Shown: positions 1-9,478, counted from the stretch's first letter. The stretch is DNA of 64,000 bases from an uncultured Bradyrhizobium sp. (GCF_947648125.1 NZ_CANSMR010000002.1:124001-188000), one strand, 5' to 3'. The notes: generated by a model from the sequence alone, not told the origin. Made by a program: numbers and translations.

Positions 1-10
1 AGCGAGAGCC

Positions 11-78
11 GGAATCCATTCCACCACCATTAATGTGGCACAATGGATTCCGGGCTCGTGCTTCGCACGCCCCGGAAT
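11..78. repeat. Palindromic intergenic repeat
   Basis: Two nested inverted repeats are visible. GGAATCCATT (11-20) pairs with AATGGATTCC (42-51), and ATTCCGGG (47-54) pairs with CCCGGAAT (71-78). No gene is seen in bases 1-86. It resembles the many palindromic intergenic elements of rhizobial chromosomes. Confidence 0.5.
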
Positions 79-86
79 GACGATGG

Positions 87-1718
87 CTACTCAGCCGCCA
101 ACTTCGACGGCGCCGGAAGCGCCCAGCACTCGACACGATTCCGGCCGTGCTCCTTGGCCTGGTAGAGCGCGGCATCGGCGGCCTTCATCAGCGCCTCTAT
201 CCCCGGCATGCTGGTGAGGGCCTCGGCAACGCCGATGCTCACCGTCAATCGCACCTGGCGATCATCGGCCCGCAACGCCAACCCTTCCGCCCTCCTGCGA
301 ATGCGCTCGGCGACGGTCCGGGCGCGCGACAATGTCGTCTCCGGCAGCAGAACCGCGAACTCCTCGCCTCCGACGCGGCCGACGACGTCGGACTTGCGCT
401 TGCCGCGCGTGCAAATCTCGGCGACGGCCTTGATGGCCTCGTCACCGGCCGCATGACCGAAGCGGTCATTGATGCTCTTGAAGTAGTCGATATCGACCAT
501 CAGAACGGAGACGGAGCGATAGTAGCGCTTGAACCGGCTCCACTCTGCATCCAGCGTCGTCAGGAAGTGCCTGCGGTTGAACAGTCCGGTGAGCGCATCG
601 GTGGTCGCGAGCACCTCGAGCTGTCGCGCGTTACCGACAAGATCGGTGACGTCGACAAAGGTCAGCATCCGGCCGCCGTTCGCCATCGTCGAGCAATGGA
701 TTCTGATGTTGCGGCCATCCGGCGTCTGGACGTCGCGCTTGTGATCGCCCGCCTTGATCTCCGCGATCCGCTTCGCCGGAAAGGCTCTGATCTGCTCCGG
801 GGTCGAGCCGGTCGGGACTGCCCGACGATTGCGCGTGATAAGCGTGATGTATGCCGGATGCTGCGCCACCTCCTCCTCGCTCACCTCCCAGAATTCCCGC
901 ATTCTCCGATTGAGGAAAATCGCATTGAGATCGCGATCAAGCAGGACGACGCCGTCCTCCACGTTCTCGAGCGCGCCGGTCAGCACCTTCAACTTGTCCG
1001 ATGCGCGCACGATGTCGGTCACCGGCGTGTAGCTCACCATCCGGCCGCCGTCGGGCAGCGGCGTGCACTGGCAACGAACCACATCGCCATTGCTGCGCCT
1101 GAGATCGATCGGATTTGCGTCGCCGACGCTCACGAGGCGGACGCGTTCGGCAACGTAGGCTTGGAGCTGCTCAGCCGGCAGCTCATAGGCCATGGTCTTG
1201 CAGCCGTGATGCATCAGATCGGTGAAGCTGGGGTTGCGGTCGGCCACCGCGTCCGGAAGCTGCCACATGTTCCGGAACGCGCGGTTGATGAACAGGGCTT
1301 TCAGCTCCGCGTCCAGAAGCAGGATGCCGACCGGGATCTGATCGAGCGCTGAGCGCAGCGCCAGCATGTGCCCGCGCAGAATTTCGCCGCTGCGCCGCTC
1401 CGGAATCGTGGCGGGCGCAGGAGCGGCAGACACGGCAGCAGCAGGCGCGGGAGCCGCAGCGCTCGCCTGCTGCGCCTCAAACACCAGGCCGAGCTGGCGG
1501 TCCGATTGCCACAGCCGCTTGCATGGCCTCACCTGATTGGTGCCGACGATCAGCAGTTGGACCTGGTCGGGAATGCCGACGACACTCTCGAGTTCCACGG
1601 TCGCTCCGGTATCGGTGAGCTGCCGGACTGTGCAATCGAAGGCCGACCGACCGAAATTGAAGACGATCTTTCCGGCCAAAAACGTTCGGCCGCGGGAAGC
1701 TGACACCTGTCCGGACAT
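87..1718 (-). CDS. Diguanylate cyclase with PilZ-like, two PAS-like and GGEEF domains
   Basis: This is a 543-residue signalling protein expected to make cyclic di-GMP from two GTP. The N-terminal ~75 residues look like a PilZ-type domain. An Ala/Pro linker follows, then two PAS-like sensor regions (about 115-235 and 240-365), then a GGEEF domain at the C-terminus with an intact GGEEF active site. RKSD lies five residues before GGEEF and matches the inhibitory I-site (RxxD), so product inhibition is likely. No transmembrane segment is evident, so it is probably cytoplasmic. The ATG at 1718 is chosen because AGGTG precedes it at suitable spacing; a TTG at 1739 would add seven residues. The signal sensed is unknown. 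Confidence 0.9.
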   Translation of the reverse strand: MSGQVSASRGRTFLAGKIVFNFGRSAFDCTVRQLTDTGATVELESVVGIPDQVQLLIVGTNQVRPCKRLWQSDRQLGLVFEAQQASAAAPAPAAAVSAAPAPATIPERRSGEILRGHMLALRSALDQIPVGILLLDAELKALFINRAFRNMWQLPDAVADRNPSFTDLMHHGCKTMAYELPAEQLQAYVAERVRLVSVGDANPIDLRRSNGDVVRCQCTPLPDGGRMVSYTPVTDIVRASDKLKVLTGALENVEDGVVLLDRDLNAIFLNRRMREFWEVSEEEVAQHPAYITLITRNRRAVPTGSTPEQIRAFPAKRIAEIKAGDHKRDVQTPDGRNIRIHCSTMANGGRMLTFVDVTDLVGNARQLEVLATTDALTGLFNRRHFLTTLDAEWSRFKRYYRSVSVLMVDIDYFKSINDRFGHAAGDEAIKAVAEICTRGKRKSDVVGRVGGEEFAVLLPETTLSRARTVAERIRRRAEGLALRADDRQVRLTVSIGVAEALTSMPGIEALMKAADAALYQAKEHGRNRVECWALPAPSKLAAE

Positions 1719-1823
1719 GGCGAGACGCACCTGGAGCAATTGCGAGCCCCGTCACATCAACATGTTTGAGTCACCAAGCCATGAACGCTTTCGGGGGGTT
1801 TTGACCCAGCCGATGAGCGCTGC

Positions 1824-1856
1824 AAAACGGGTTCCAGCTTGCGGTTCCTGGAACCC
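1824..1856 (-). terminator. Candidate terminator after the leucine-degradation operon
   Basis: GGGTTCCAG (1829-1837) and CTGGAACCC (1848-1856) form a 9-bp stem. On the minus strand it is followed by GTTTTGC. It lies just past the stop codon of the HMG-CoA lyase gene, so it could end the leftward operon. Confidence 0.55.
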
Positions 1857-1869
1857 GTGCGGCGGGGAA

Positions 1870-2796
1870 CTACGCCCCGCTGAGGCGCTTTCGTTTCGCG
1901 TTCAGTGCGGAGGCGACGCGGCTGACCGGCGGACGGCCGAGCAAACCGGCGACCTCGTTCGTCGCGGCCAGCAGCTTCTCCATGTCGACACCGGTTTTCA
2001 CGCCCATGCCCTCGAGCATGTAGACGACATCCTCGGTCGCGACGTTGCCGGTGGCGCCGGGCGCATAGGGGCAGCCGCCGAGGCCGCCAGCGGCGGAATC
2101 GATCACGCGCACGCCCTCCTCCATGCCGGCATAGAGATTGGCGAGCGCCTGGCCATAGGTGTCGTGGAAGTGCATCGCGAGGTTGGCGACCGGTAGCTCG
2201 GCGCCAACCGCGCGCAGCATCTCCTTGGCCTTGAGCGGCGTGCCGACGCCGATAGTGTCGCCGAGCGAGATTTCGTAGCAGCCGAGATCCCAAAGGGTCA
2301 TCGCGAGATCGGCAACGGCCTTCGGCTTGATCTCGCCGTCGAACGGACAGCCGAGCACGCAGGAGACATAGCCGCGCACCTTGACGCCATCGGCCTTGGC
2401 GCGCGCCAGCACCGGCTTGAAGCGCTCGATCGATTCCGCGATCGAGCAATTGATGTTGGCGCGCGAGAACCCTTCGGAGGCCGCGGCGAACACCGAGACG
2501 ACCTGGGCGCCGGCCGCGCGCGCGGCGTCATAGCCCTTCTCGTTCGGCACCAGCACGTGGAATTCGGCGCCCTTGACCCTGTCCTTGATTTGGCTGACGC
2601 CGCGCAGCACCTGGTCGGAGCTTGCCATCTGCGGGATCGCCTTGGGCGACACGAAGGCACCGACCTCGACGGTGTTAAGCCCGGCCGCCACCAGCGCCTC
2701 GACGAAGGCGATACGCGCCTCGACGCTGACCGGCGTCTTCTCGTTCTGCAGGCCGTCGCGCGGCCCCATCTCGACGATATGGATCTGATCGCTCAT
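1870..2796 (-). CDS. liuE: Hydroxymethylglutaryl-CoA lyase
   Basis: This enzyme splits HMG-CoA into acetyl-CoA and acetoacetate, the last step of leucine degradation. The 308-residue product starts MSDQIHIVEMGPRDGLQNE. It carries the catalytic Arg-Asp region (GPRDGLQNE), the metal-binding HFHDTYG motif and the GGLGGCPYAPGATGN loop with the conserved active-site cysteine of this family. Its ATG overlaps the stop codon of the upstream carboxylase alpha gene by four bases (ATGA), so translational coupling is likely. It is the last gene of the leftward operon. The start is fixed by the coupling and by family N-termini. Confidence 0.95.
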   Translation of the reverse strand: MSDQIHIVEMGPRDGLQNEKTPVSVEARIAFVEALVAAGLNTVEVGAFVSPKAIPQMASSDQVLRGVSQIKDRVKGAEFHVLVPNEKGYDAARAAGAQVVSVFAAASEGFSRANINCSIAESIERFKPVLARAKADGVKVRGYVSCVLGCPFDGEIKPKAVADLAMTLWDLGCYEISLGDTIGVGTPLKAKEMLRAVGAELPVANLAMHFHDTYGQALANLYAGMEEGVRVIDSAAGGLGGCPYAPGATGNVATEDVVYMLEGMGVKTGVDMEKLLAATNEVAGLLGRPPVSRVASALNAKRKRLSGA

Positions 2797-4802
2797 GGCG
2801 CGGCCGTAGGCTCCACTTCGGCAAGCTCGACGCCCTCGCCGACGATGTCGCCGACCTTGCATTTGAGCTTCTTCAGCACGCCGGCATAGGGCGCGCGCAG
2901 GGTCTGCTCCATCTTCATCACTTCGAGCGTGAGGATCGGCGCGCCCTTCTCCAGCGTCGCGCCCTCCTCGGCCAGCAGCGCGACCACGGTACCCGGCAAA
3001 GGCGCCACGATCTTGTCCTCGCCGACCTGCTCCTCGCTCTCGCCGCCGAACGGATCGACCCAGTGCAGGTCGAAACGGCCGTTGCGGGTGCGCAAGTAGA
3101 GCTCGTGGCCCTCGATGACCGAGGCGACGCGCGACTTGAGGCCGTCGAGCGTCAGGTCGAAGCCATCAACGCCGGGTGACGAGATAGCAAAGGCGAGCTC
3201 GCGCCCGCCGATCGAGAGCGTCGACGGTCCGTTGCCATAGTGCAGCGTGATGGTGTGGGCGGGCTCATGGCCTTGCCGCAACGAGAACACCCGCTGGCGG
3301 CGGCCGACCGGCATCCAGCCGAAGGCCTGCCAGGGCGAGTTCGCCTCGCGGCGCGCCGCTTTCTGCTCGTCGTTGACGATCGCAGCCACCGCCGCGCACA
3401 GCTCGAACTCGCCGGCCGCGCCGGTGCCTGAAGTCAGGTTCTTCAGCTCGCGCTCGATGAAGCCGGTATCGATCGCATTGGCCCTGGTGTCCGGATGCGT
3501 CACCAGCGCCGACAGGAACGGGATGTTGGTGACGATGCCGCGGATATCGGTCTCCTGCAGTCCGCGATTGAGCTTCTCGATCGCGCCTTGGCGCGTCGGC
3601 GCCCAGGCGATCACCTTGGCAAGCATCGCGTCGTAGTACGGCGAGACGTTATCGCCGCTGCGATAACCGCTATCGATGCGCAGGCCGTCGCCTTCCGGCG
3701 GCGTCCGCCAGGTCTTGATGCGGCCGACCGAAGGCATGAAGTTCTTCTGCGGATTTTCGGCGTAGACGCGGGCCTCGATGGCGTGTCCGTTCAGCCTGAT
3801 CTCGTCCTGCTTCAGCGGCAGCGCTTCGCCGAACGCGACGCGCAGCTGCCACTCGACGAGATCGACGCCGGTGACCAGCTCGGTGACGGGATGCTCGACC
3901 TGCAGGCGCGTGTTCATCTCGATGAAGAACACATCCTTGCCGTCGGAGACGAACTCGATCGTGCCCGCGCCGACATAATTGACCGCGCCGGCCGCCTTGC
4001 GGGCGGCCTCGCAGACCGTCTCGCGCTGCGCTGCGTTCAGCGTCGGCGACGGCGCCTCCTCGATCACCTTCTGGTGCCGGCGCTGCAGCGTACATTCGCG
4101 CTCCCACAACGAGAGCAGATTGCCGTGGCTGTCGCCGATGATCTGCACCTCGATATGGCGCGGGTTCTGCACGTACTTCTCGATCAGCATGCGGTCGTCG
4201 CCGAACGCCGCTTTGGCCTCGCGCTTCGCGCTGGTGATCGCGGCCGACAGCTCGCCCGCAGAATTGACCACGCGCATGCCGCGACCGCCGCCGCCGGCCG
4301 ACGCCTTGACCAGCACCGGGAAGCCGATCCGGTTGGCGGCCTCCGCCAGGATCGTCTCGTCTTGCGCCTCGCCGTGATAGCCGGGCACCAGCGGCACGCC
4401 GGCCCTCTCCATCAGCGCTTTCGATCCGGATTTCGAGCCCATCGCGGTCATCATCGCCGCGGTCGGGCCGACGAACACCAGGCCGGCATCGAGACAGGCC
4501 TGCGCGAACTCGGCATTTTCAGACAGGAAACCGTAGCCGGGATGCACCGCCTCGGCGCCGGTCTGCTTGGCGGCCGCGATCACGCGCTCGATGTTGAGAT
4601 AGCTATCGCGCGCTCGTGCGGGCCCGAGCAGCACCGCCTCGTCGGCGAGCGCGACATGCATCGCGTCGCGGTCGGCCTCGGAATAGACCGCAACAGTGCG
4701 CAGCCCCATCGCGCGCGCCGAGCGGATGACGCGGCAGGCGATCTCGCCGCGGTTGGCGATCAGAAGCGTGCGGAAACGCCGGTAGAGTTTTGTGCGGTCC
4801 AT
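2793..4802 (-). CDS. liuD: Methylcrotonyl-CoA carboxylase, biotin-carboxylase/carrier (alpha) subunit
   Basis: The product is 669 residues. The N-terminal half is a biotin carboxylase: start LLIANRGEIACRVIR, glycine-rich ATP grasp KASAGGGGRGM, and FIEMNTRLQVEHPVTE. The C-terminus is a biotinyl carrier domain with EVMKME, whose lysine carries biotin. It uses ATP and bicarbonate to carboxylate biotin for the beta subunit encoded just upstream (14-bp gap). The start MDRTKLYRR is chosen because longer frames run back over the beta gene; a GTG at 4820 is an alternative. Acyl-CoA carboxylase alpha subunits are hard to tell apart by sequence, but the flanking isovaleryl-CoA dehydrogenase and HMG-CoA lyase point to methylcrotonyl-CoA as substrate. 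Confidence 0.93.
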   Translation of the reverse strand: MDRTKLYRRFRTLLIANRGEIACRVIRSARAMGLRTVAVYSEADRDAMHVALADEAVLLGPARARDSYLNIERVIAAAKQTGAEAVHPGYGFLSENAEFAQACLDAGLVFVGPTAAMMTAMGSKSGSKALMERAGVPLVPGYHGEAQDETILAEAANRIGFPVLVKASAGGGGRGMRVVNSAGELSAAITSAKREAKAAFGDDRMLIEKYVQNPRHIEVQIIGDSHGNLLSLWERECTLQRRHQKVIEEAPSPTLNAAQRETVCEAARKAAGAVNYVGAGTIEFVSDGKDVFFIEMNTRLQVEHPVTELVTGVDLVEWQLRVAFGEALPLKQDEIRLNGHAIEARVYAENPQKNFMPSVGRIKTWRTPPEGDGLRIDSGYRSGDNVSPYYDAMLAKVIAWAPTRQGAIEKLNRGLQETDIRGIVTNIPFLSALVTHPDTRANAIDTGFIERELKNLTSGTGAAGEFELCAAVAAIVNDEQKAARREANSPWQAFGWMPVGRRQRVFSLRQGHEPAHTITLHYGNGPSTLSIGGRELAFAISSPGVDGFDLTLDGLKSRVASVIEGHELYLRTRNGRFDLHWVDPFGGESEEQVGEDKIVAPLPGTVVALLAEEGATLEKGAPILTLEVMKMEQTLRAPYAGVLKKLKCKVGDIVGEGVELAEVEPTAAP

Positions 4803-4816
4803 GGTCAGATCCTGGG

Positions 4817-6421
4817 TCACATCCGGAACAGGCCGAACTTCGTCGGCTCGATCGGCGCATTGGCCGCAGCCGACAGGCCGAGCCCGAGCACCAAGCGGGT
4901 GTCGGCGGGATCGATCACGCCGTCGTCCCAGAGCCGCGCTGTGGCGTAATAGGGATTGCCCTGCTTCTCGTATTGCGCGCGGATCGGCTCGCGGAATTTG
5001 TCCTCCTCTTCCGCCGACCAGCTCTCGCCCTTGGCCTCGATGCCGTCGCGCCGCACCTGGCTCAGCACCATCGAGGCCTGCTCGCCGCCCATCACCGAGA
5101 TGCGGGCGTTCGGCCACAGCCAGAGGAAGCGCGGGCTGTAGGCGCGGCCGCACATGCCGTAATTGCCGGCGCCGTAGGAGCCGCCGATCACGACGGTGAA
5201 TTTCGGCACGCCGGCGGTCGCAACCGCGGTCACCAGCTTGGCGCCGTCGCGCGCGATGCCGCCGGCCTCGTACTTCTTGCCGACCATGAAGCCGGTGATG
5301 TTCTGCAGGAACACCAGGGGAATGCCGCGCTGGCAGCACAGCTCAATGAAATGCGCGCCCTTCAGCGAGCTCTCGCTGAACAGGATGCCGTTGTTGGCGA
5401 TGATGCCGACCGGATAGCCCCAGATATGGGCGAAGCCGCAGATCAGCGTGGTGCCGTAAAGCTTCTTGAATTCGTCGAATTCGGATCCGTCGACGATCCG
5501 CGCGATGATGTCGTGCACGTCGAACGGCTTGCGGCCGTCGGCGGAGACCACGCCGTAGATCTCCTCGGCGGGAAACAGCGGCTCCTGCGGCGCGCGCATG
5601 TTGAGCGGTGCCTTAGCCGGCTGCTTCAGCGTGCCGACGATGCGCCGCGCGATCCCGATCGCATGCGCATCGTTCTGCGCGTAGTGATCGGTCACGCCCG
5701 ACTGCCGGGAGTGGACGTCGGCGCCGCCGAGCTCTTCGGCGGTGACGACCTCGCCGGTCGCAGCCTTCACCAGCGGCGGTCCGCCGAGGAAGATCGTGCC
5801 TTGATTTCGCACGATGATGCTCTCGTCGGACATCGCCGGCACATAGGCGCCGCCCGCCGTGCAGGAGCCCATCACGATCGCGATCTGCGGGATGCCTTGC
5901 GACGACATCTGCGCCTGATTGTAGAAGATGCGGCCGAAATGCCGCTCGTCGGGAAAGATCTCGTCCTGCAGCGGCAGGAAGGCGCCGCCGGAATCCACCA
6001 TGTAGACGCAGGGCAGATTGTTCTGCCGCGCGATGTCCTGGGCGCGCAGGTGCTTCTTCACCGTCAGCGGGTAGTAGGTGCCGCCCTTGATGGTGGCATC
6101 ATTGGCGACGATGATGCATTCGCGCCCCGAGATGCGTCCGACGCCGGTGATGACGCTCGCCGAATGCACGTCGCCGCCGTAGAGCCCGTTGGCGGCGAGT
6201 GGCGATAATTCGAGGAACGCGGTGCCGGGATCGACCAGCAGATCGACGCGATCGCGCGCCAGCATCTTGCCGCGCGAAGTGTGCCGCTTGCGCGAGGTCT
6301 CGCCGCCGCCGCCGGCGACCTGCTTGAGCTTGTCGCGAAGCTCCGCGACCAGGCTGCGCATCACATCGGCATTGCGGGCGAATTCAGAGGAAGTGGGATC
6401 GATCGTCGAATGAAGCGGCAT
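4817..6421 (-). CDS. liuB: Methylcrotonyl-CoA carboxylase, carboxyltransferase (beta) subunit
   Basis: This 534-residue carboxyltransferase transfers CO2 from biotin to 3-methylcrotonyl-CoA. It starts [19 protein letters not shown], as family members do, and contains the crotonase-fold oxyanion-hole regions [13 protein letters not shown] and [16 protein letters not shown]. Its length is normal for the family. It lies 89 bp after the isovaleryl-CoA dehydrogenase stop and 14 bp before the alpha subunit gene. The order dehydrogenase, beta, alpha, lyase matches the reaction order except that methylglutaconyl-CoA hydratase is missing here. Confidence 0.95.
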   Translation of the reverse strand: MPLHSTIDPTSSEFARNADVMRSLVAELRDKLKQVAGGGGETSRKRHTSRGKMLARDRVDLLVDPGTAFLELSPLAANGLYGGDVHSASVITGVGRISGRECIIVANDATIKGGTYYPLTVKKHLRAQDIARQNNLPCVYMVDSGGAFLPLQDEIFPDERHFGRIFYNQAQMSSQGIPQIAIVMGSCTAGGAYVPAMSDESIIVRNQGTIFLGGPPLVKAATGEVVTAEELGGADVHSRQSGVTDHYAQNDAHAIGIARRIVGTLKQPAKAPLNMRAPQEPLFPAEEIYGVVSADGRKPFDVHDIIARIVDGSEFDEFKKLYGTTLICGFAHIWGYPVGIIANNGILFSESSLKGAHFIELCCQRGIPLVFLQNITGFMVGKKYEAGGIARDGAKLVTAVATAGVPKFTVVIGGSYGAGNYGMCGRAYSPRFLWLWPNARISVMGGEQASMVLSQVRRDGIEAKGESWSAEEEDKFREPIRAQYEKQGNPYYATARLWDDGVIDPADTRLVLGLGLSAAANAPIEPTKFGLFRM

Positions 6422-6510
6422 CGGTGTTGCACGTTTCGTTTGGAGGAGCCGACAGGATTTAGGGAAGGAAAACGGGCCGCCGCGCCAGAGGTGCGACGGC
6501 GGCGCGCAGC

Positions 6511-7683
6511 TCAGGCCGTCTTCGCGAACAGCTCGCGGCCGATCAGCATGCGGCGGATCTCGCTGGTGCCGGCGCCGATCTCGTAGAGTTTTGCATCGCG
6601 CAGCAGCCGCCCGGTCGGATAGTCGTTGATGTAGCCGTTGCCGCCCAAGAGCTGGATCGCATCCAGCGCGCATTGGGTGGCCTTCTCGGCGGCGTAGAGG
6701 ATGGCGCCGGCGGCGTCCTCGCGCGTGGTCTCGCCGCGGTCGCAGGCCTTCGCCACCGCGTAAACATAGGCGCGCGAGGCGTTCATCGTGGTGTACATGT
6801 CGGCGATCTTGCCCTGCACCAGCTGGAACGAGCCGATCGGCTCGCCGAACTGCTTGCGCTCGTGGACGTAAGGCAGCACGACGTCCATGCAGGCCTGCAT
6901 GATACCGATCGGCCCCGCCGCCAGCACCGCACGCTCATAGTCGAGGCCGCTCATCAGCACGTTGACGCCGCGGCCGACCTCGGAGAGCACGTTCTCCTCC
7001 GGCACCTCGCAATCCTCGAACACCAGCTCGCAGGTGTCGGAGCCGCGCATGCCGAGCTTGTCGAGCTTCTGCGCGGTGGAGAATCCCTTCATGCCCTTTT
7101 CGATGATGAAGGCGGTGATGCCGCGCGGGCCGGCATTGGCATCGGTCCTGGCATAGACCACCAGCGTCTCGGCGTGGGGACCGTTTGTGATCCACATCTT
7201 GTTGCCGTTGAGCACGAAGCGGTCGCCCTTCTTCTCGGCGCGGGTCTTCATCGAGACCACGTCGGAGCCGGCGGAGGGCTCCGACATCGCCAGCGATCCG
7301 ACATGCTCGCCGGAGATCAGCTTGGGCAGATATTTGCGCTTCTGCGCCTCGTTGCCGTTGCGGCGGATCTGATTGACGCAGAGGTTGGAATGCGCGCCGT
7401 AAGCCAACCCGACCGAAGCCGAAGCGCGCGAGATCTCCTCGACCGCGATGCAGTGCTCGAGATAGCCGAGGCCCGACCCGCCATACTCCTCCTCGACGGT
7501 GATGCCGTGCAGGCCGAGTGCGCCGATCTTGGGCCAGAGGTCGCGCGGAAAGGTGTTGGAGCGATCGATCTCGGCGGCGCGCGGCGCGATCTCGTTGGTC
7601 GAGAAATCGTGCACCGTCTCGCGGATCGCATCTGCGGTCTCGCCAAGGTCGAAATTGAAGATTGCCGCCCGGTTCGAGGCCAT
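6511..7683 (-). CDS. liuA: Isovaleryl-CoA dehydrogenase
   Basis: This is a 390-residue acyl-CoA dehydrogenase that oxidises isovaleryl-CoA to 3-methylcrotonyl-CoA using FAD, passing electrons to ETF. It carries family signatures [45 protein letters not shown] (probable catalytic Glu) and [13 protein letters not shown]. The start [15 protein letters not shown] is supported by GGAGGG six bases upstream. It is the first gene of the leftward operon, so it lies next to the divergent TetR regulator. The isovaleryl-CoA assignment over other short-chain substrates rests on close motif match and on the carboxylase and lyase genes downstream. Confidence 0.94.
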   Translation of the reverse strand: MASNRAAIFNFDLGETADAIRETVHDFSTNEIAPRAAEIDRSNTFPRDLWPKIGALGLHGITVEEEYGGSGLGYLEHCIAVEEISRASASVGLAYGAHSNLCVNQIRRNGNEAQKRKYLPKLISGEHVGSLAMSEPSAGSDVVSMKTRAEKKGDRFVLNGNKMWITNGPHAETLVVYARTDANAGPRGITAFIIEKGMKGFSTAQKLDKLGMRGSDTCELVFEDCEVPEENVLSEVGRGVNVLMSGLDYERAVLAAGPIGIMQACMDVVLPYVHERKQFGEPIGSFQLVQGKIADMYTTMNASRAYVYAVAKACDRGETTREDAAGAILYAAEKATQCALDAIQLLGGNGYINDYPTGRLLRDAKLYEIGAGTSEIRRMLIGRELFAKTA

Positions 7684-7713
7684 GATCCCTCCCATGAGAT
7701 TCATCTTGCAATT

Positions 7714-7729
7714 AAACGATCATACGTTT
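7714..7729. promoter_or_regulatory. Candidate TetR operator, site 1
   Basis: AAACGATCATACGTTT has 5-bp inverted arms (AAACG/CGTTT). It lies about 30 bp upstream of the isovaleryl-CoA dehydrogenase start, in the divergent intergenic region with the TetR gene. A related site lies about 100 bp away at 7814-7827. Confidence 0.45.
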
Positions 7730-7813
7730 TTTTCTTGGCTTCGCAAGCGACTGTGCTATTGTTCGCGCATGAAATCCGCAGTTCGTTGAATTCACTGGGA
7801 TTTCATGCAATAT

Positions 7814-7827
7814 ACATACGGTCGTTT
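7814..7827. promoter_or_regulatory. Candidate TetR operator, site 2
   Basis: On the minus strand this reads AAACGACCGTATGT, which matches site 1 in 11 of 14 positions (consensus AAACGAYCRTAYGT). It lies about 50 bp before the TetR start, so one protein could control both divergent promoters. Confidence 0.45.
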
Positions 7828-7875
7828 GCTTGTTTCCGGCACTCCCTTGCAAGCCAACATCCTTCCGAGGCCCTG

Positions 7876-8529
7876 ATGGCACGCACGATCGGCTCACATG
7901 GCCCCACGACGCTGGAGGCGATCCGCAAGGCCGGCGTGCGCCTGATCTTCGAACGCGGCTACGAGGCGATGAGCCTGCGCCAGCTCGCCGCCGAAGTCGG
8001 CATCCAGGCGGGCTCACTTTACAACCATATCTCAACCAAGCAGGACCTGCTGTTCGATCTGGTGCAGGAGCATATCAACGATTTGCTGCGCGAGCTCGAT
8101 CTCGCACTGGAGGGCAAGGCCGATCCGGTCGAGAAGCTGCGCGCCTTCGTCGCCTTCCACGTCAGCTATCACATGACCCGCAAGCGCGAGGTCTTCATCG
8201 CCAATTCCGAACTGCGCAGCCTCGAGGCCAAGAACTACGACGTCGTGGTGGCGTTGCGCGGCGCCTACGAGCAGCGGCTGGCGCAGATCCTCACCGACGG
8301 GGTCTCGGAGGGTGTGTTCGAGGTCGTCGATATCCAGGTCGCGACCTTCGCCATCATCGCGCTGCTGACGGGACTTTGCACCTGGTACCGCCCCGGCGGC
8401 CGCCTGACCCGCGACGCCATCATCGCGGCGCATGAAAAGCTGGTGCTGTCGGGCGTCACACCGCAAGCCGCGCTCGGTCAGGTCCAGAGCGGCAGCAAGC
8501 GCCCGCGGACCGCGGTAGCGGGCTCGTGA
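7876..8529 (+). CDS. TetR/AcrR-family regulator, probably of the leucine-degradation operon
   Basis: The 217-residue product has an N-terminal TetR helix-turn-helix (about residues 15-60, with SLRQLAAEVGIQAGSLYNH) and a helical C-terminal ligand domain. It is divergent from the isovaleryl-CoA dehydrogenase gene across 192 bp holding two similar palindrome-like sites. Local control of branched-chain acyl-CoA degradation is therefore the simplest inference; an acyl-CoA intermediate could be the inducer, but that is not visible. Its TGA overlaps the GTG start of the next regulator. Confidence 0.88.
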   Translation: MARTIGSHGPTTLEAIRKAGVRLIFERGYEAMSLRQLAAEVGIQAGSLYNHISTKQDLLFDLVQEHINDLLRELDLALEGKADPVEKLRAFVAFHVSYHMTRKREVFIANSELRSLEAKNYDVVVALRGAYEQRLAQILTDGVSEGVFEVVDIQVATFAIIALLTGLCTWYRPGGRLTRDAIIAAHEKLVLSGVTPQAALGQVQSGSKRPRTAVAGS

Positions 8530-9029
8530 CTGTGACAGAGCGCCCACAACTCGATGACATCGACCTGCGGATCCTGTCCGAACTGCAGCGGGACGGCCGG
8601 ATCAGGATCAACGAGCTCGCCGAGCGCGTCGGCATCACCGCCCCGCCCTGCCTGCGCCGGGTCCGCGCCTTGCGCAGCCGCGGCGTGGTGCAGGCGATCC
8701 GCGCCACGCTCGACGAGCGGCTATTGGGCTATGAGGTGACGACCTTCGTCCTGATCCAGCTCGACAGCCAGAACCTGGTTGCGATCGAGGCGTTCGAGGC
8801 CGCGGTGGCGACCGTGCCGCGCTTCCTGCAATGCTGGCGGATCTCGGGCGATGCCGATTTCATGCTGAGATGCGTCGCGCCCAGCGTCGACGACATGCGT
8901 CAGCAGCTGCTGCAATTCGCCGGCCTGCCCAACGTGCGTAAAATTCGAAGTTTTCCGGTGCTCGGCGTCTCCAAGGACGCCCCGCTGCCGATCCCGGGCG
9001 CCCTCGCCGCGCCGAGCCCTGCGAGCTGA
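8526..9029 (+). CDS. Lrp/AsnC-family transcriptional regulator
   Basis: The 167-residue protein has an N-terminal winged helix typical of Lrp/AsnC (LDDIDLRILSELQRDGRI followed by INELAERVGITAPPCLRRVRAL). The C-terminal RAM domain includes RISGDADFMLRCV, a likely amino-acid-binding region. The GTG start overlaps the TetR stop (GTGA), so the two regulators are probably coupled. Another GTG two codons later is an alternative start. Its amino-acid effector is unknown; co-transcription with the leucine-catabolism regulator suggests a role in amino-acid metabolism. Confidence 0.9.
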   Translation: MTVTERPQLDDIDLRILSELQRDGRIRINELAERVGITAPPCLRRVRALRSRGVVQAIRATLDERLLGYEVTTFVLIQLDSQNLVAIEAFEAAVATVPRFLQCWRISGDADFMLRCVAPSVDDMRQQLLQFAGLPNVRKIRSFPVLGVSKDAPLPIPGALAAPSPAS

Positions 9030-9052
9030 CCCGGAGCCCCTTCCGCCAGACT

Positions 9053-9142
9053 CGTCATGCCCGGCCTCGTGCCGGGCATCCACGTCTTTTCTTCATTCAG
9101 GCAGCAAAGACGTGGATGGCCGGGACAAGCCCGGCCATGACG
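9053..9142. repeat. Long inverted intergenic repeat
   Basis: Two arms of about 36 bases, from CGTCATGCCCGGCC to AAAGACGTGGATGGCCGGG, are imperfect reverse complements around a short centre. The transcript would form a long hairpin. It lies between the Lrp gene and the convergent NDUFS4-like gene and could serve both as a terminator; it looks like a dispersed chromosomal repeat. Confidence 0.65.
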
Positions 9143-9172
9143 GAATTGAACTCGTTTTGAAGCGGTACGCCC

Positions 9173-9478
9173 TCAATGGGTCCACGGCTCCCAGCGGCGG
9201 AACGCGAAATTGTCGGCATAGGCGATCTGGCGATGCGCCGAATCCTTCGGCTCGATCACCTGGTAGGCGATGCCTTTGCGCTCGCAATAGGCGACCGCCT
9301 CCTCCTTGGTCTCGAAGTGCAGCGTGAGCTGCTGCTTCATGTCGGTGGACGAGGTCCAGCCCATCAACGGCTCCACGGTGCGCGGCTGTTCCGGCTCGTA
9401 ATCCAGCTGCCACGCTTTGGTCTTGGCACGTCCCGATTGCATCGCGTTTTTGGCGGGCTTAAAAATGCGTGCGGTCAT
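9173..9478 (-). CDS. NDUFS4-like complex I accessory subunit (ETC complex I subunit domain)
   Basis: This 101-residue protein starts MTARIFKPAKNAMQSG, as bacterial homologues of the 18-kDa complex I subunit (NDUFS4/AQDQ) do. The conserved middle includes WTSSTDMKQQLTLHF and KEEAVAYCERKGI, and the C-terminus NFAFRRWEPWTH. It would attach at the matrix/cytoplasmic arm of NADH dehydrogenase. It stands alone, away from any nuo operon, as is usual in alphaproteobacteria. A longer frame reaches back to 9550, but the ATG at 9478 fits the family start. Confidence 0.88.
   Translation of the reverse strand: MTARIFKPAKNAMQSGRAKTKAWQLDYEPEQPRTVEPLMGWTSSTDMKQQLTLHFETKEEAVAYCERKGIAYQVIEPKDSAHRQIAYADNFAFRRWEPWTH

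Noticed and set aside
147-1352. Long plus-strand frame of 401 codons opposite the diguanylate cyclase
   Set aside because: It is an antisense shadow of a well-supported PAS-GGEEF gene; its translation is His/Arg-rich with no domain.
3495-6208. Long plus-strand frames opposite the carboxylase genes
   Set aside because: High GC content leaves long antisense frames; their composition is Arg/His/Ala-rich and both carboxylase subunits on the minus strand are unmistakable.
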